Shown one piece after another: positions 44,080 through 52,191 of a stretch of DNA of 64,000 nucleotides. Both the position numbers and the translations under genes were made by a program. Below the pieces are notes generated by a model, which saw only the letters and a list, made by a program, of their open reading frames with translations, was not told the DNA's origin and did no database searches. The DNA lies in the NCBI GenBank assembly GCA_028292245.1, contig JAQGMS010000287.1, forward strand, positions 1 through 64,000, given 5' to 3'. Every line of letters begins with the position of its first letter. Position 1 is the first letter of the stretch. The stretch is from Ramlibacter sp. (lineage in GTDB: Bacteria; Pseudomonadota; Gammaproteobacteria; Burkholderiales; Burkholderiaceae_C).

Positions 44080-44265
44080 CGCATGCTGAGGCCTATGCTC
44101 GGCCAGCCGCGCGCGGCGTTGCTGGCATTTGGCGTGGCGGCGCTGGCGTACAAGTGTTGGCGGTGGTGGACGCGGCCCTCAGCCAGCAGCACCGGCTGGA
44201 CATCCAGCGCCTGGAGCTGTCGCAGTACTTCATCGCCATGGAGATCAAGGCAAGCGAGTCTAGGT
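44080..44265 (+). pseudogene. remnant of an IS4-family transposase
   Basis: MLRPMLGQPRAALLAFGVAA followed, after a frame change near 44152, by VLAVVDAALSQQHRLDIQRL and YFIAMEIKASES resembles the C-terminal part of DDE transposases of the IS4 type, which commonly read GQPRAALLxFxVALLAYNVLAV. Both ends are missing and a frameshift is needed, so it is non-functional. It lies directly before a degenerate operator site. Confidence 0.55.
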
Positions 44266-44272
44266 TTCAAAT

Positions 44273-44436
44273 GGTTCGGTACAGAACGTCTCCCTTGATG
44301 GACAACGGACTCGACCTGTCCAGCCTGACCGCCAGCATCAGGCGCGACTCGACGATTCCTCCGCACCCGGGAAAACACTGAGCGCAAACGTTTGACATCA
44401 AACTAATCAATTCATAAACTAGTTCGGTATCAAACC
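44273..44436 (+). promoter_or_regulatory. promoter with two operator copies upstream of doxX-like gene
   Basis: TTGACA (44392-44397), 17 bases and TAAACT (44415-44420) form a good sigma70 promoter. GGTTTGATACCGAAC, read on the minus strand at 44422-44436, begins one base after the -10, and GGTTCGGTACAGAAC occurs at 44273-44287. Both match the sites at 35589 and 35621. The 34 bases from 44270 resemble those from 35586 at about three in four positions, so this stretch may be a decayed copy of that promoter. No other gene is seen in the 43960-44515 gap. Confidence 0.7.
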
Positions 44437-44515
44437 ACCACTGAGGCGGTATTGAAAAATGTCTTCTCCTTCATACAGGAGAACGGTGGTGGAGCGTTCA
44501 AACAGAGGAGAGACC

Positions 44516-45421
44516 ATGGCGAACTACGCCAATCCGGGGAATTTATCCGCCGCCGAGACGACGGCCGACTATGGTGCGCTGATGCTGCTGCTGGCCCGCA
44601 TCGGACTCTCGGCTGATTTCCTGTTGTTCGGCGCGCGGAAGTTCACCAACCCGCAGCAAATCTGGGACCTGAGCGTTGGCAACGGCTTGCCGGGCTGGCT
44701 GGTCTATCCGGCGATGATATTGCAGCTCGCGGGCGGCCTGTTCATTCTGCTCGGCCTGCAGACGCGAATCTTTGCGGCCTTCTTCGCCTGGTTCTGCATC
44801 GTCGCGCCATCGCTCTTTTGGTTCGACAACCTCGAGAACCTGACGCGCGACTATGCCGCCGCCGGCGGTTTTCTGTTGCTGGTGCTGTTCGGGCCGGGAC
44901 CGCTTTCGCTGGATGGCCGGTTTCGCAACATGCGCGATGTCGTCGCCGCGGCCCTGCCCTTTGTTGTCAAGAGCCGGTCTTTCATCGACCGGGTAAGCCT
45001 GATTGCGCGCGCCTTGATCGCGCTGCCGTTTCTCGCAGACGTCGTGAAGAAGCTAGTCCACATGGCGGCGCAGCGCGCGCTGTTCGAAAGCAAGGTCATT
45101 CCGGGCGACGCTATCTACCTGGTCATGCTGGTCGAGCTTGTTTTTGGGCTGATGTTGCTGTTGGGCTATCACACGCGGCTGGCGGCAACGGTCCTGATGT
45201 TATGGGCGGTGATCCTGGCTGGCGTGATCCACTATCCGGGCTACGACCTTGCCATTTTCAATGGGCAATTCGCCGAGGCGATGCTGAAGAATTTTCTCAA
45301 CCGCAACGCGGCGAGCTTCTTCAAGGACATCACCACTATCGCGTCGCTCCTGATCCTGATGGTGTACGGCCCCGGCGCGATCTCGCGCGACGCGAGAGGT
45401 GCGCCGGATCAATCCGGCTGA
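44516..45421 (+). CDS. tandem DoxX family membrane protein
   Basis: A 301-residue integral membrane protein of about eight spans made of two DoxX units: MLLLARIGLSADFLLFGARKFTNP in the first, and RALIALPFLADVVKKLVHMA followed by ELVFGLMLLLGYHTRLAATVLMLW in the second. Usual DoxX proteins have about 130-150 residues, so this is a fusion or duplication. DoxX proteins are linked to redox defence and to aromatic catabolism. AGAGGAG lies five bases before the ATG. It is the first gene after the operator-bearing promoter and precedes a Bug receptor. Confidence 0.9.
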   Translation: MANYANPGNLSAAETTADYGALMLLLARIGLSADFLLFGARKFTNPQQIWDLSVGNGLPGWLVYPAMILQLAGGLFILLGLQTRIFAAFFAWFCIVAPSLFWFDNLENLTRDYAAAGGFLLLVLFGPGPLSLDGRFRNMRDVVAAALPFVVKSRSFIDRVSLIARALIALPFLADVVKKLVHMAAQRALFESKVIPGDAIYLVMLVELVFGLMLLLGYHTRLAATVLMLWAVILAGVIHYPGYDLAIFNGQFAEAMLKNFLNRNAASFFKDITTIASLLILMVYGPGAISRDARGAPDQSG

Positions 45422-45454
45422 ATCAAGACAGCGCGGCGACCCTCTGCCACCCCT

Positions 45455-45556
45455 TATCCGCGGATGCGGAACTGTTGACGCTGCACGTGCCGATGACCCC
45501 GGACAGGCCGTACTCGATCGACGTCGAGGCGATCACCAAAGCGGAAGGGTCGAGCC
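45455..45556 (+). pseudogene. possible remnant of a D-2-hydroxyacid dehydrogenase
   Basis: A short frame in the 278-base gap after the doxX-like gene reads AELLTLHVPMTPDRPYSIDV, close to the TLHVPLTPxTRxLID stretch of D-2-hydroxyacid dehydrogenases. It is not continued on either side. The rest of the gap shows no gene. Confidence 0.4.
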
Positions 45557-45699
45557 GTGGGCATCAAGCCCGAATAGAAATGAATGGCAGGCGCCGGACC
45601 CTGGCGTCAATGCGGTGCGGTTGCTCGGTTGGATGAGCAGCCTGCACGAGATGAACGCGCACCTATCGGCAGGGCGCCCTTCTTTTGAAAGAACCTTCC

Positions 45700-46695
45700 A
45701 TGCGTGACCATACAAAGCGATCTTTTCTCGGCACCTGCATTGCCACCGGTGTGGCCGCATACGCGGGTCTTGGTGCAACCGCCGCCCACGCGCAGGCCAA
45801 CCCCTGGCCGGCGCAGCCCATCAGAATTGTCGTCCCGTTCGCGCCCGGCGGTGCCAACGATGTATTGGCACGGGTGCTGACCGAGAAGCTCTCACTGGCG
45901 TTGGGGCAGGCCGTGATCGCGGAAAACCGGCCAGGGGCTGGTGGCACGGTCGGTGCCTCCCAGGTAGCGGCGTCCAAGCCAGACGGCTACACGCTGATGA
46001 TGCTCTCGACGCCCCACCTGATCGCTCCGATCATCTACAAGGACCTTCCCTACGACGCACTGACCAGCTTCGCGCCAGTCGCTCGGTTGGCGACGAGCCC
46101 GTTCATCATGGTGGTCAATCCCTCCGTGCCCGCGAAGACCGTCAGCGAACTCGTGGCGCTCGCAAAAGCCCAGCCCGGCAAGCTGAACTTCGGTTCCTCG
46201 GGCAATGGCAGCAACCAGCATCTGTTCGGGCAGATGTTCCTGAGCGCCACGGGAACCGACATGAAACACGTGCCGTACAAGGGCAGTGCTCCGGCCACGG
46301 TTGATCTGGTGGGAGGGCAAGTCCAGGTGAGTGTCATGGCGGTTTCCAACGCGCTGCCGCACTTGAAGACGGGCCGGCTGCGCGCGCTTGCGGTGGTTTC
46401 CGGGAAGCGGCGGGCGGACCTGCCCGACGTCCCGACCATGGCCGAAGCTGGTGTGGCGGGGCTGGGAACCAGCCCGTGGATCGGCATGGTAGCGCCCAAG
46501 GGTACCCCGCCTGCAGTGATCGCACGCACCAATGCCGAACTGCGCAAGATCTTGGCCGATCCCGAAGCCGTGAAAGTGTTGAACAACGCGGGTCTTGAGG
46601 CGGACTACATCGGTCCGGACGAACTGGCGAAGCTGATCCGCGATGACTCCACGCGCTGGCTTCGTGTCGCGCGCAGCGTGAATCTGAAGCAGTAA
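45700..46695 (+). CDS. Bug-type TTT substrate-binding protein
   Basis: A 331-residue periplasmic receptor with a signal peptide starting TKRSFLGTCIATG and ending AHAQ. Blocks: WPAQPIRIVVPFAPGGANDV, VIAENRPGAGGTVGASQVA, KPDGYTLMML, MKHVPYKGSAPATVDLVGGQ. The ATG at 45700 is preferred to a TTG at 45685. It lies between the doxX-like gene and a porin; an outer-membrane porin and a periplasmic receptor next to each other suggest a shared uptake route. Confidence 0.93.
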   Translation: MRDHTKRSFLGTCIATGVAAYAGLGATAAHAQANPWPAQPIRIVVPFAPGGANDVLARVLTEKLSLALGQAVIAENRPGAGGTVGASQVAASKPDGYTLMMLSTPHLIAPIIYKDLPYDALTSFAPVARLATSPFIMVVNPSVPAKTVSELVALAKAQPGKLNFGSSGNGSNQHLFGQMFLSATGTDMKHVPYKGSAPATVDLVGGQVQVSVMAVSNALPHLKTGRLRALAVVSGKRRADLPDVPTMAEAGVAGLGTSPWIGMVAPKGTPPAVIARTNAELRKILADPEAVKVLNNAGLEADYIGPDELAKLIRDDSTRWLRVARSVNLKQ

Positions 46696-46762
46696 CAACA
46701 CCCCTGGTGTTCCCGTAACGCCTTCGCACCGTAACCCTGTGTCTAACCTTGGAGAAACTTGC

Positions 46763-47869
46763 ATGAAAAAGTCCCTGATCGCCCTGGCTGTTCTGACTGC
46801 TGCCGGCGCGGCTTCTGCTCAATCGTCCGTCACGCTGTTCGGTGTCGTCGACGCTACGGTGCGCAGCGCCCGCGGCGCAGGCAACGGCCAGGTCACCAGC
46901 CTGACCACCTCCGGCCAGAGCACGAGCCGCATCGGCTTCCGTGGCACGGAAGACCTCGGCGGTGGTATGTCCGCCAGCTTCTGGCTCGAAGGCGGCCTGG
47001 GCAATGACGACGGCACCGCCGGCGGCGCCATCGCCGCGCAGAACCAAGCCCGTACCGTTGCGCCCTTTTCCGGCATGAACTTCAACCGCCGTTCGACTGT
47101 CAGCCTGGCTGGCGGTTGGGGCGAACTGCGCCTGGGCCGTGATTACGTTCCGAGCTTCTGGAACTTGGCCGTGTTCGATCCGTTCGGCGCCGTCGGTGTG
47201 GGCGCCGCCAACAACCTAACGGAAGCCCTGGCCCTCCCGCTGGCGAGCACTGCAGGCTTGACGGCAGCGACGGCCGCTCGTGCTTCCAACACCATCGGCT
47301 ATCTGCTGCCGGGCAGCCTCGGCGGCTTCTATGGCCAGTTCATGTACGCACTGGGCGAGAACGCATCCAATGTGGGAGCCACCAAAGATGACGGCCGCCA
47401 TGTTGGCTTGCGCGTCGGCTTCGCCTCCGGCCCGTTCAACGTTGCTGTCGGATACGGCCGCACCAAACTCGCCGCGCAAGACGACTATCGGACCCTCAAC
47501 GTCGGTGGTCAGTGGAGTTTCGGCATGCTCAAGCTGGTGGGCCAGATCAATCGTGAAGCGACCGGCCTGGGCGTTGCAAACGCCGAAAACCGCAGCTGGC
47601 TGCTGGGCGTGCTGGTGCCGGTCGGCGCTGGCCTCATTCGAGCTTCGTACATCCGCGCGAAGATCGACACGGCTGGTGTGGACCCCAGCGGCGCACAGAT
47701 CGCCGTCGGTTATGTGCATGACCTTTCCAAGCGCACCGCCATCTACACCACCTACGCTCGTACCACGAACAAGGATGGTGGCCAAGCCTTCTTCCAGAGT
47801 GGTCGCGCCGCCACCACGGTCAACGGCAGCTCTAGCGGACTGGATGTCGGTATCCGCCACAACTTCTAG
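46763..47869 (+). CDS. Gram-negative porin (Burkholderia/Comamonas type)
   Basis: A 368-residue outer-membrane protein with a classical signal peptide (MKKSLIALAVLTAAGAASAQ). SSVTLFGVVDATVRSARGAG and SRIGFRGTEDLGGGMSASFWLEGG are the start of the porin_4 barrel; it ends in Phe (GIRHNF), the outer-membrane sorting signal. GGAGAAA precedes the ATG. A terminator follows at 47917. It probably forms a trimeric 16-strand general or substrate-selective pore for the compounds handled here. Confidence 0.95.
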   Translation: MKKSLIALAVLTAAGAASAQSSVTLFGVVDATVRSARGAGNGQVTSLTTSGQSTSRIGFRGTEDLGGGMSASFWLEGGLGNDDGTAGGAIAAQNQARTVAPFSGMNFNRRSTVSLAGGWGELRLGRDYVPSFWNLAVFDPFGAVGVGAANNLTEALALPLASTAGLTAATAARASNTIGYLLPGSLGGFYGQFMYALGENASNVGATKDDGRHVGLRVGFASGPFNVAVGYGRTKLAAQDDYRTLNVGGQWSFGMLKLVGQINREATGLGVANAENRSWLLGVLVPVGAGLIRASYIRAKIDTAGVDPSGAQIAVGYVHDLSKRTAIYTTYARTTNKDGGQAFFQSGRAATTVNGSSSGLDVGIRHNF

Positions 47870-47916
47870 TTTCAGGGCTGGGCCCGATGCCAGCTTGGGG
47901 ACCAAGAAACTTTGTA

Positions 47917-47942
47917 GACCGCCCTCGGGCGGACTTTTTTTT
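47917..47942 (+). terminator. intrinsic terminator after porin gene
   Basis: CCGCCC-TC-GGGCGG followed by ACTTTTTTTT. It ends transcription of the porin and probably of the unit starting at 44392. Confidence 0.88.
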
Positions 47943-48089
47943 GCGCACCCAACATGGACGCCAGCTTGAATTCCGGGGTGTATCTGAAGCGCCGTCGTCG
48001 CGCCTTCGCGCGCACTGGGCCTGCCGTAGCGTGGGCGCGTGGATTGCCATGTCGAGTGTTTCGTTGTAGATTGCCGCACTAAAGTCCCG

Positions 48090-48857
48090 ATGATCGCTAT
48101 CGAGTTGCCGAACACGTCCGAGCCGCAGCATTCCACCGCCTTCGTGGAAGATCTGCTCGCAGCCGTCAGTTCCAGCCTTTACGCCGCACCGCTGTTCCGC
48201 CTTGCGCACCGGCATACGGGCTGCGATCTGTTGACGGTCTTCAGCAAGACAGGAACGTCGTCCCCGATATGCCTGCTGAACTCGGGCAGGGGTGAAGATG
48301 CGGTTTTGTCTTCTGCCGCACGGGCCTACTGCGGCCGCCATTTCCAGGTCGATCCGATTCTCCAGAAGGTACTGCCGTCCGCGGCGGCGGACACCTCGGT
48401 GCAGGTGCAATACCGAGCCTCCGATGCCAGTGACGCAGTCTACCGGCGCGACTGCTACGAGGAGCCAAACCTCTCAGAACGGGTAGGCTTTTACACCCGG
48501 ACGCCGGATGGCTGGATCTGGCTTAACGTGTACCGGCGCGCCGACACTGGAGCCTTCGGCGCCCAGCAGGTGGACGCCGTGGCGGCCTTTGCCAAGGTCT
48601 TCCTTGCAGCGGTGCTGAGCAAGCAGCCGCCGCAGCCGGATTCGACCCTGTCCTTGCAGGAGCGCGAGGTCGTGCGCCTGTCGCTGGAGGGCGCGACGGC
48701 CAAGATGATCGCGCGACAGCTTCAGTTGTCGCCCTCCACGGTGACAACTTACCGGCAGCGCGCCTATCGGAAGCTGAATGTTCGCAACCAGCGAGAGCTG
48801 GTGGCAGGACGCTTGTCCCCACCCGTACGGACAGACGTGAAGGGGTCGAGTACATAG
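48090..48857 (+). CDS. LuxR family transcriptional regulator
   Basis: A 255-residue protein. The C-terminal helix-turn-helix is clear: LSLQEREVVRLSLEGATAKM then IARQLQLSPSTVTTYRQRAYRKL (about 183-225). The N-terminal part has no receiver Asp or recognised autoinducer domain, so the signal is unknown. ATG 48090 is chosen. Its 3' end carries the first copy of a 95-base repeat (48809-48903) that reappears at 51447; the class II aldolase gene is downstream. Confidence 0.88.
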   Translation: MIAIELPNTSEPQHSTAFVEDLLAAVSSSLYAAPLFRLAHRHTGCDLLTVFSKTGTSSPICLLNSGRGEDAVLSSAARAYCGRHFQVDPILQKVLPSAAADTSVQVQYRASDASDAVYRRDCYEEPNLSERVGFYTRTPDGWIWLNVYRRADTGAFGAQQVDAVAAFAKVFLAAVLSKQPPQPDSTLSLQEREVVRLSLEGATAKMIARQLQLSPSTVTTYRQRAYRKLNVRNQRELVAGRLSPPVRTDVKGSST

Positions 48858-48903
48858 AGTCGAGGCTCACCAAGACCTCGGAGACACGCATGCCCCCCAT
48901 CCA
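48809..48903 (+). repeat. 95-base direct repeat, copy 1
   Basis: Starts ACGCTTGTCCCCACCCGTAC and covers the LuxR C-terminal codons, its stop and the leader start. Copy 2 is at 51447-51539 and agrees at about nine positions in ten. Between the copies the sequence context differs. Confidence 0.85.
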
Positions 48904-48970
48904 GCGCCGCGACCTGCTGATCGCTGCCCTGTCCACCCTGGCCGCCGCGCGTGCCTGCAGTACGCCTTGA
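48890..48970 (+). CDS. 26-codon leader reading frame before the class II aldolase
   Basis: An ATG at 48890, with GGAG seven bases upstream, opens a 26-residue frame (MPPIQRRDLLIAALSTLAAA, then RACSTP) whose TGA overlaps the aldolase ATG as TGATG. It looks like a secretory signal start, so it may be the truncated beginning of an exported protein; it could also act as a leader that couples translation of the aldolase, which has no ribosome site of its own. Confidence 0.45.
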   Translation: MPPIQRRDLLIAALSTLAAARACSTP

Positions 48971-49725
48971 TGTCCACGCCGAAGCAATACGCGCCTGCCG
49001 AATGGGCCGCTCGCTGCGAGCTCGCCTGCGCCTACCGGCTGTTCGACCAGTTCGGTTGGCACGAGCTGATCTACAACCACATCACCCTGCGTGTGCCGCA
49101 AGAGCCGGGCCACTTTCTGATCAACCCCTTCGGCCTCCTGTACCACGAGGTGCGGGCCAGCAATCTCGTGAAGATCGACATCGACGGCAACATCGTGGGG
49201 CGATCGGAGCATCCTGTGAATCCGGCCGGTTTTATCGTGCACAGCGCAGTGCACCGGGCGCGGGAGGATGCGCATTGCGTAATGCACACGCATACCACCG
49301 CAGGTTCTGCCGTGGCGTGCCAGTCCGACGGGCTGCTGCCCCTGAGCTTCGCGTCGTTCTTCTATGCCGACCGCCTGGCCTACCATGACTTCGAAGGCAT
49401 CACCTTCGAAGCCGGTGAGCGCGACCGGCTGTCCGGGAACCTTGGCACGAAGAACGCCATGGTTCTGCGCAACCACGGGCTGTTGACATGCGGCGCTTCA
49501 GTGGCCGACGCTTTCGCCGAGATGTACCACCTGCAAAGGGCCTGCGAGATTCAACTGGCCGCGCAGTCTTCCGGCGCCAGCCTGCGTTTCCCGCCGGCGG
49601 AAGTCTCGGGCAGAACAGCGCGGCAGTTCGACCAGTCTGCTCGCGAGGCAGGGCAGCAGAACGAACTGCTCTTCGGTGCGATGCGCCGGTGGGTCCACCG
49701 CCTGTCTGCGGACATCTGCACGTAA
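48970..49725 (+). CDS. class II aldolase/adducin family protein
   Basis: A 251-residue metal-dependent protein of the L-fuculose-phosphate aldolase group. Zinc ligands are in HTHTT (His106, His108), with a third His in LRNHGLL; a glutamate is in the FGLLYHEV region. GWHELIYNHITLRVP is the usual N-terminal motif. The group covers aldolases, epimerases and decarboxylases acting on sugar phosphates or hydroxy acids. The ATG at 48970 overlaps a 26-codon frame stop. Its last 29 bases are repeated at 51547-51575. Confidence 0.9.
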   Translation: MSTPKQYAPAEWAARCELACAYRLFDQFGWHELIYNHITLRVPQEPGHFLINPFGLLYHEVRASNLVKIDIDGNIVGRSEHPVNPAGFIVHSAVHRAREDAHCVMHTHTTAGSAVACQSDGLLPLSFASFFYADRLAYHDFEGITFEAGERDRLSGNLGTKNAMVLRNHGLLTCGASVADAFAEMYHLQRACEIQLAAQSSGASLRFPPAEVSGRTARQFDQSAREAGQQNELLFGAMRRWVHRLSADICT

Positions 49726-49773
49726 CGTCGCGCTGACCGCAAGGCCGCGCAAACCTGTGACCGAGGAAGCGAA

Positions 49774-51078
49774 ATGAATGCACCGCTTGGGCGCCGGCGA
49801 TTGGCTGGCTTGATAGTGGGCTTGGCAGCTGCGGCGGCTGTGTTCGGCGGCGCGCTCGCGCAGACGGCGAATTCTGCCGCGGCCGGACCCGTCATGGCGC
49901 CTGCGGCCGTGGCCTCCATGTCCGTCGACAAAACCTTGATCGGCGACCTGTGGGCCAACCAGGCCGCCAGGGCCGTTCTGCTGCGGACTATTCCGGAGAT
50001 CGCGCCATTCGTGGAGCAGATAAAAGGCATCACGCTGCGCCAGTCCGCTCCGATGAGCCAGGGCGGCCTCGACGATGCCAAGTTGAAGGTCATCCAGGAC
50101 GATTTCGACAAGGCCGGGGCAGCGATCTTGGCGTCGAGCGTCACGGCCGTCACCGCACACCCCGACGACACGGCCGCCTGGCTGAAGGACCGCCAGGCCC
50201 GCTTCGCCGCCTACCGGGCTGCACACCCAAACCCCGATTCGCAGACCGACCTGTGGGACGGCGCTGACTATCCGGAAATGGTCATGGTTCCAGCGGGTGA
50301 GTACACCATGGGCTCACCGGTGGCCGAGGCCAATCGCCAGGCGAACGAGGGTCCCCGCCATCGCGTTCGGATCGGCTACAGCTTCGCCGTCGGCAAATAC
50401 CCGATCACCGTCGGCGAATTCGCTCGTTTTGTGGAGGACACGCATTACGACGCGGGCGACAAATGCTTCACGGATGAAGGTGGAGTCCAGCCCAAGGGTG
50501 GGCGCAATTGGCGCCGGCCAGGCTTCGATCAAGCGAGCACCCACCCGGTGGTATGCATGGGCCACAACGACGCCGAGGCCTATGTCACGTGGCTGTCCAA
50601 GAAGACGGGCCATGCCTATCGGCTGCTGTCGGAGGCCGAGTACGAATACGTCGCTCGGGCGGGAACCAGGACGGCCTATTCGTGGGGCGACGATCCGGTT
50701 GCCGCGTGTGCCTACGCCAACGGCGCCGATATGGACACCCAGGCCCTCTATCCTTACCGCGCCTTGGGTTTGACGGCGAATACCTGCCATGACGGCTTCG
50801 TGGTGACGTCACCCGTGGGCAGCTTGAAGCCGAACCTGTTCGGCCTCTACGACACGACGGGCAACGCCTGGTCATGGCTGTCGGATTGCTGGAACGATTC
50901 CTACGACGGCGCCCCGACCGACGGATCGGCCTACGCCGGCCGCGATTGCGGCCGGCGTTCGCTTCGCGGCGGTTCCTGGACCAATAATCCTTCGTACCTC
51001 CGCGCAGCCCGGCGCAACTGGAGCGTGGTCGGCCTGCGGCTCAACTTCGACGGCTTCCGGGTCGCCAGGACCTACTGA
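49774..51078 (+). CDS. secreted formylglycine-generating-enzyme (SUMF1/FGE) family protein
   Basis: A 434-residue protein with a signal peptide (residues 1-30, GGALAQ). The FGE-sulfatase domain occupies about 165-432: MVMVPAGEYTMGSPVAEANRQ, HRVRIGYSFAVGKYPITVGEFA, YRLLSEAEYEYVARAGT, and RSLRGGSWTNNPSYLRAARRNW. The N-terminal 130 residues are a separate helical part. True FGEs install formylglycine in sulfatases, but many family members only keep the fold, and no sulfatase is nearby; substrate and activity are open. The LuxR gene at 51082 follows directly. Confidence 0.9.
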   Translation: MNAPLGRRRLAGLIVGLAAAAAVFGGALAQTANSAAAGPVMAPAAVASMSVDKTLIGDLWANQAARAVLLRTIPEIAPFVEQIKGITLRQSAPMSQGGLDDAKLKVIQDDFDKAGAAILASSVTAVTAHPDDTAAWLKDRQARFAAYRAAHPNPDSQTDLWDGADYPEMVMVPAGEYTMGSPVAEANRQANEGPRHRVRIGYSFAVGKYPITVGEFARFVEDTHYDAGDKCFTDEGGVQPKGGRNWRRPGFDQASTHPVVCMGHNDAEAYVTWLSKKTGHAYRLLSEAEYEYVARAGTRTAYSWGDDPVAACAYANGADMDTQALYPYRALGLTANTCHDGFVVTSPVGSLKPNLFGLYDTTGNAWSWLSDCWNDSYDGAPTDGSAYAGRDCGRRSLRGGSWTNNPSYLRAARRNWSVVGLRLNFDGFRVARTY

Positions 51079-51081
51079 GCG

Positions 51082-51435
51082 GTGTCCACTCCCACGTCGT
51101 CACCTCGCGCAATGAGCCATATCGAAGGCACTGCGGCGCGAAACGGCCTGTTGGCGGTGCTTCCCACCGGACTGAGCGATGACCGGCTTCTCGCCGACAC
51201 GCAGGCGTTCTCCCCACTCACTGCTCGGGAGCGCACTGTCTGCGTAGGCATTCTGACCGGCTATACATCGGAGGCAATGGCCCTCAATCTGGGCATCTCC
51301 ATCAACAGCGTTCTTACCTACCGGAAGCGCATTTACAAAAAGCTGTGCATAGCGTCCCAGAGCGAACTCTTCATGATTACGTTCCGGCAGTTGCTATCGC
51401 GAAGAAGCGTCGAAGAACCTTCGGGCATCTCTTAA
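51082..51435 (+). CDS. short LuxR-type HTH protein
   Basis: A 117-residue protein with little besides a LuxR-type helix-turn-helix (LTARERTVCVGILTGYTSEAMA, then LNLGISINSVLTYRKRIYKKL). It lacks a sensor domain, so it is a stand-alone DNA-binding module, or the C-terminal remnant of a larger regulator. GTG 51082 or ATG 51112 could be the start. It lies three bases after the FGE-like gene and is followed by the second copy of the repeat described at 48809. Confidence 0.72.
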   Translation: MSTPTSSPRAMSHIEGTAARNGLLAVLPTGLSDDRLLADTQAFSPLTARERTVCVGILTGYTSEAMALNLGISINSVLTYRKRIYKKLCIASQSELFMITFRQLLSRRSVEEPSGIS

Positions 51436-51446
51436 GCCGTTCCAAC

Positions 51447-51575
51447 ACGCTTGTCCCCACCCGTACGGACAGACGTGAAGGGGTGCAGTACATAGAGTTG
51501 GGGATCACAAAGACTTCGGAGACATGCATGCCCCATCCATCACCTTCCACGGCCTGTCTGCGGACATCTGCACGT
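51447..51575 (+). repeat. repeat copy 2 plus 3' end of the aldolase (collapsed duplication)
   Basis: 51447-51539 is the second copy of the 95-base repeat of 48809-48903. After seven bases, 51547-51575 matches the last 29 bases of the class II aldolase gene with one difference (CCTGTCTGCGGACATCTGC). The body of the aldolase is missing. The 51436-51677 gap holds no gene. Confidence 0.8.
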
Positions 51576-51677
51576 GAATCGTAGAGCCAGCCTGGCTATT
51601 TCACCGTAGCTCTGGCAACGAGGTCGGCATCGCTCCTTTGTGCCGCCATCGACGCGTTTTCTTCAACAAGGAATTCC

Positions 51678-52124
51678 ATGACCCCCCTCAACGTCACCAC
51701 CCCGGCGCAGGACACGCTGGCACTCATCGGCCGCCTGCTCGTTGCCTATATGTTCGTCCCCTCCGGCTTCGGCAAGATCGCCGGCTTCGCCGGCGTGGCC
51801 GGCTACATCGCGTCCAAGGGCGTGCCCTTGCCCGAGGTCTGCGCGGCAATTGCCATTGCTGCCGAACTGGGGCTTGGCCTGTTGCTGCTGGCAGGTTGGC
51901 AAGCCCGCTGGGCCGCGTTGGGCCTGGCGATCTTCGTGGCTGTGATCACCCCGATCTTCCACAACTACTGGGCCCTGGCCGGGGCGCAGCAGCTGGTGCA
52001 GAAGCAGGCGTTCGACAAGAACGCCGCGATCGTCGGTGGACTGCTGGCACTCGTCGCCTTCGGCGCCGGGCGCTGGAGCCTGGACCGCCGCCTTGCCCCA
52101 GCCCCCCGACCGGTCCGGGCTTGA
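51678..52124 (+). CDS. DoxX family membrane protein
   Basis: A 148-residue, four-span inner-membrane protein of normal DoxX length. ALIGRLLVAYMFVPSGFGKI is the family's first span and AELGLGLLLLAGWQARWAA the third. Unlike the tandem protein at 44516 it is a single unit. It precedes a porin gene and lies after the collapsed repeat. A redox-protective role is likely from family knowledge; AAGGAATTCC precedes the ATG. Confidence 0.92.
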   Translation: MTPLNVTTPAQDTLALIGRLLVAYMFVPSGFGKIAGFAGVAGYIASKGVPLPEVCAAIAIAAELGLGLLLLAGWQARWAALGLAIFVAVITPIFHNYWALAGAQQLVQKQAFDKNAAIVGGLLALVAFGAGRWSLDRRLAPAPRPVRA

Positions 52125-52191
52125 GCGAGGAGGCAGGAACACTGAAACCCGCCCGCGCTATTAAAAAATTTATCAACGAACGGAGACAAGG

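Noticed and set aside
43960-44080. Further GGTTY-N6-GAAC sites near the LVIVD gene start
   Set aside because: ACCATTTGGTCTCGTAGAC looked similar but does not fit the motif on either strand.
44083-44381. A small gene of about 70-75 residues
   Set aside because: Neither frame is coherent alone; joining them gives a decayed IS4-type transposase piece, so it is annotated as a pseudogene.
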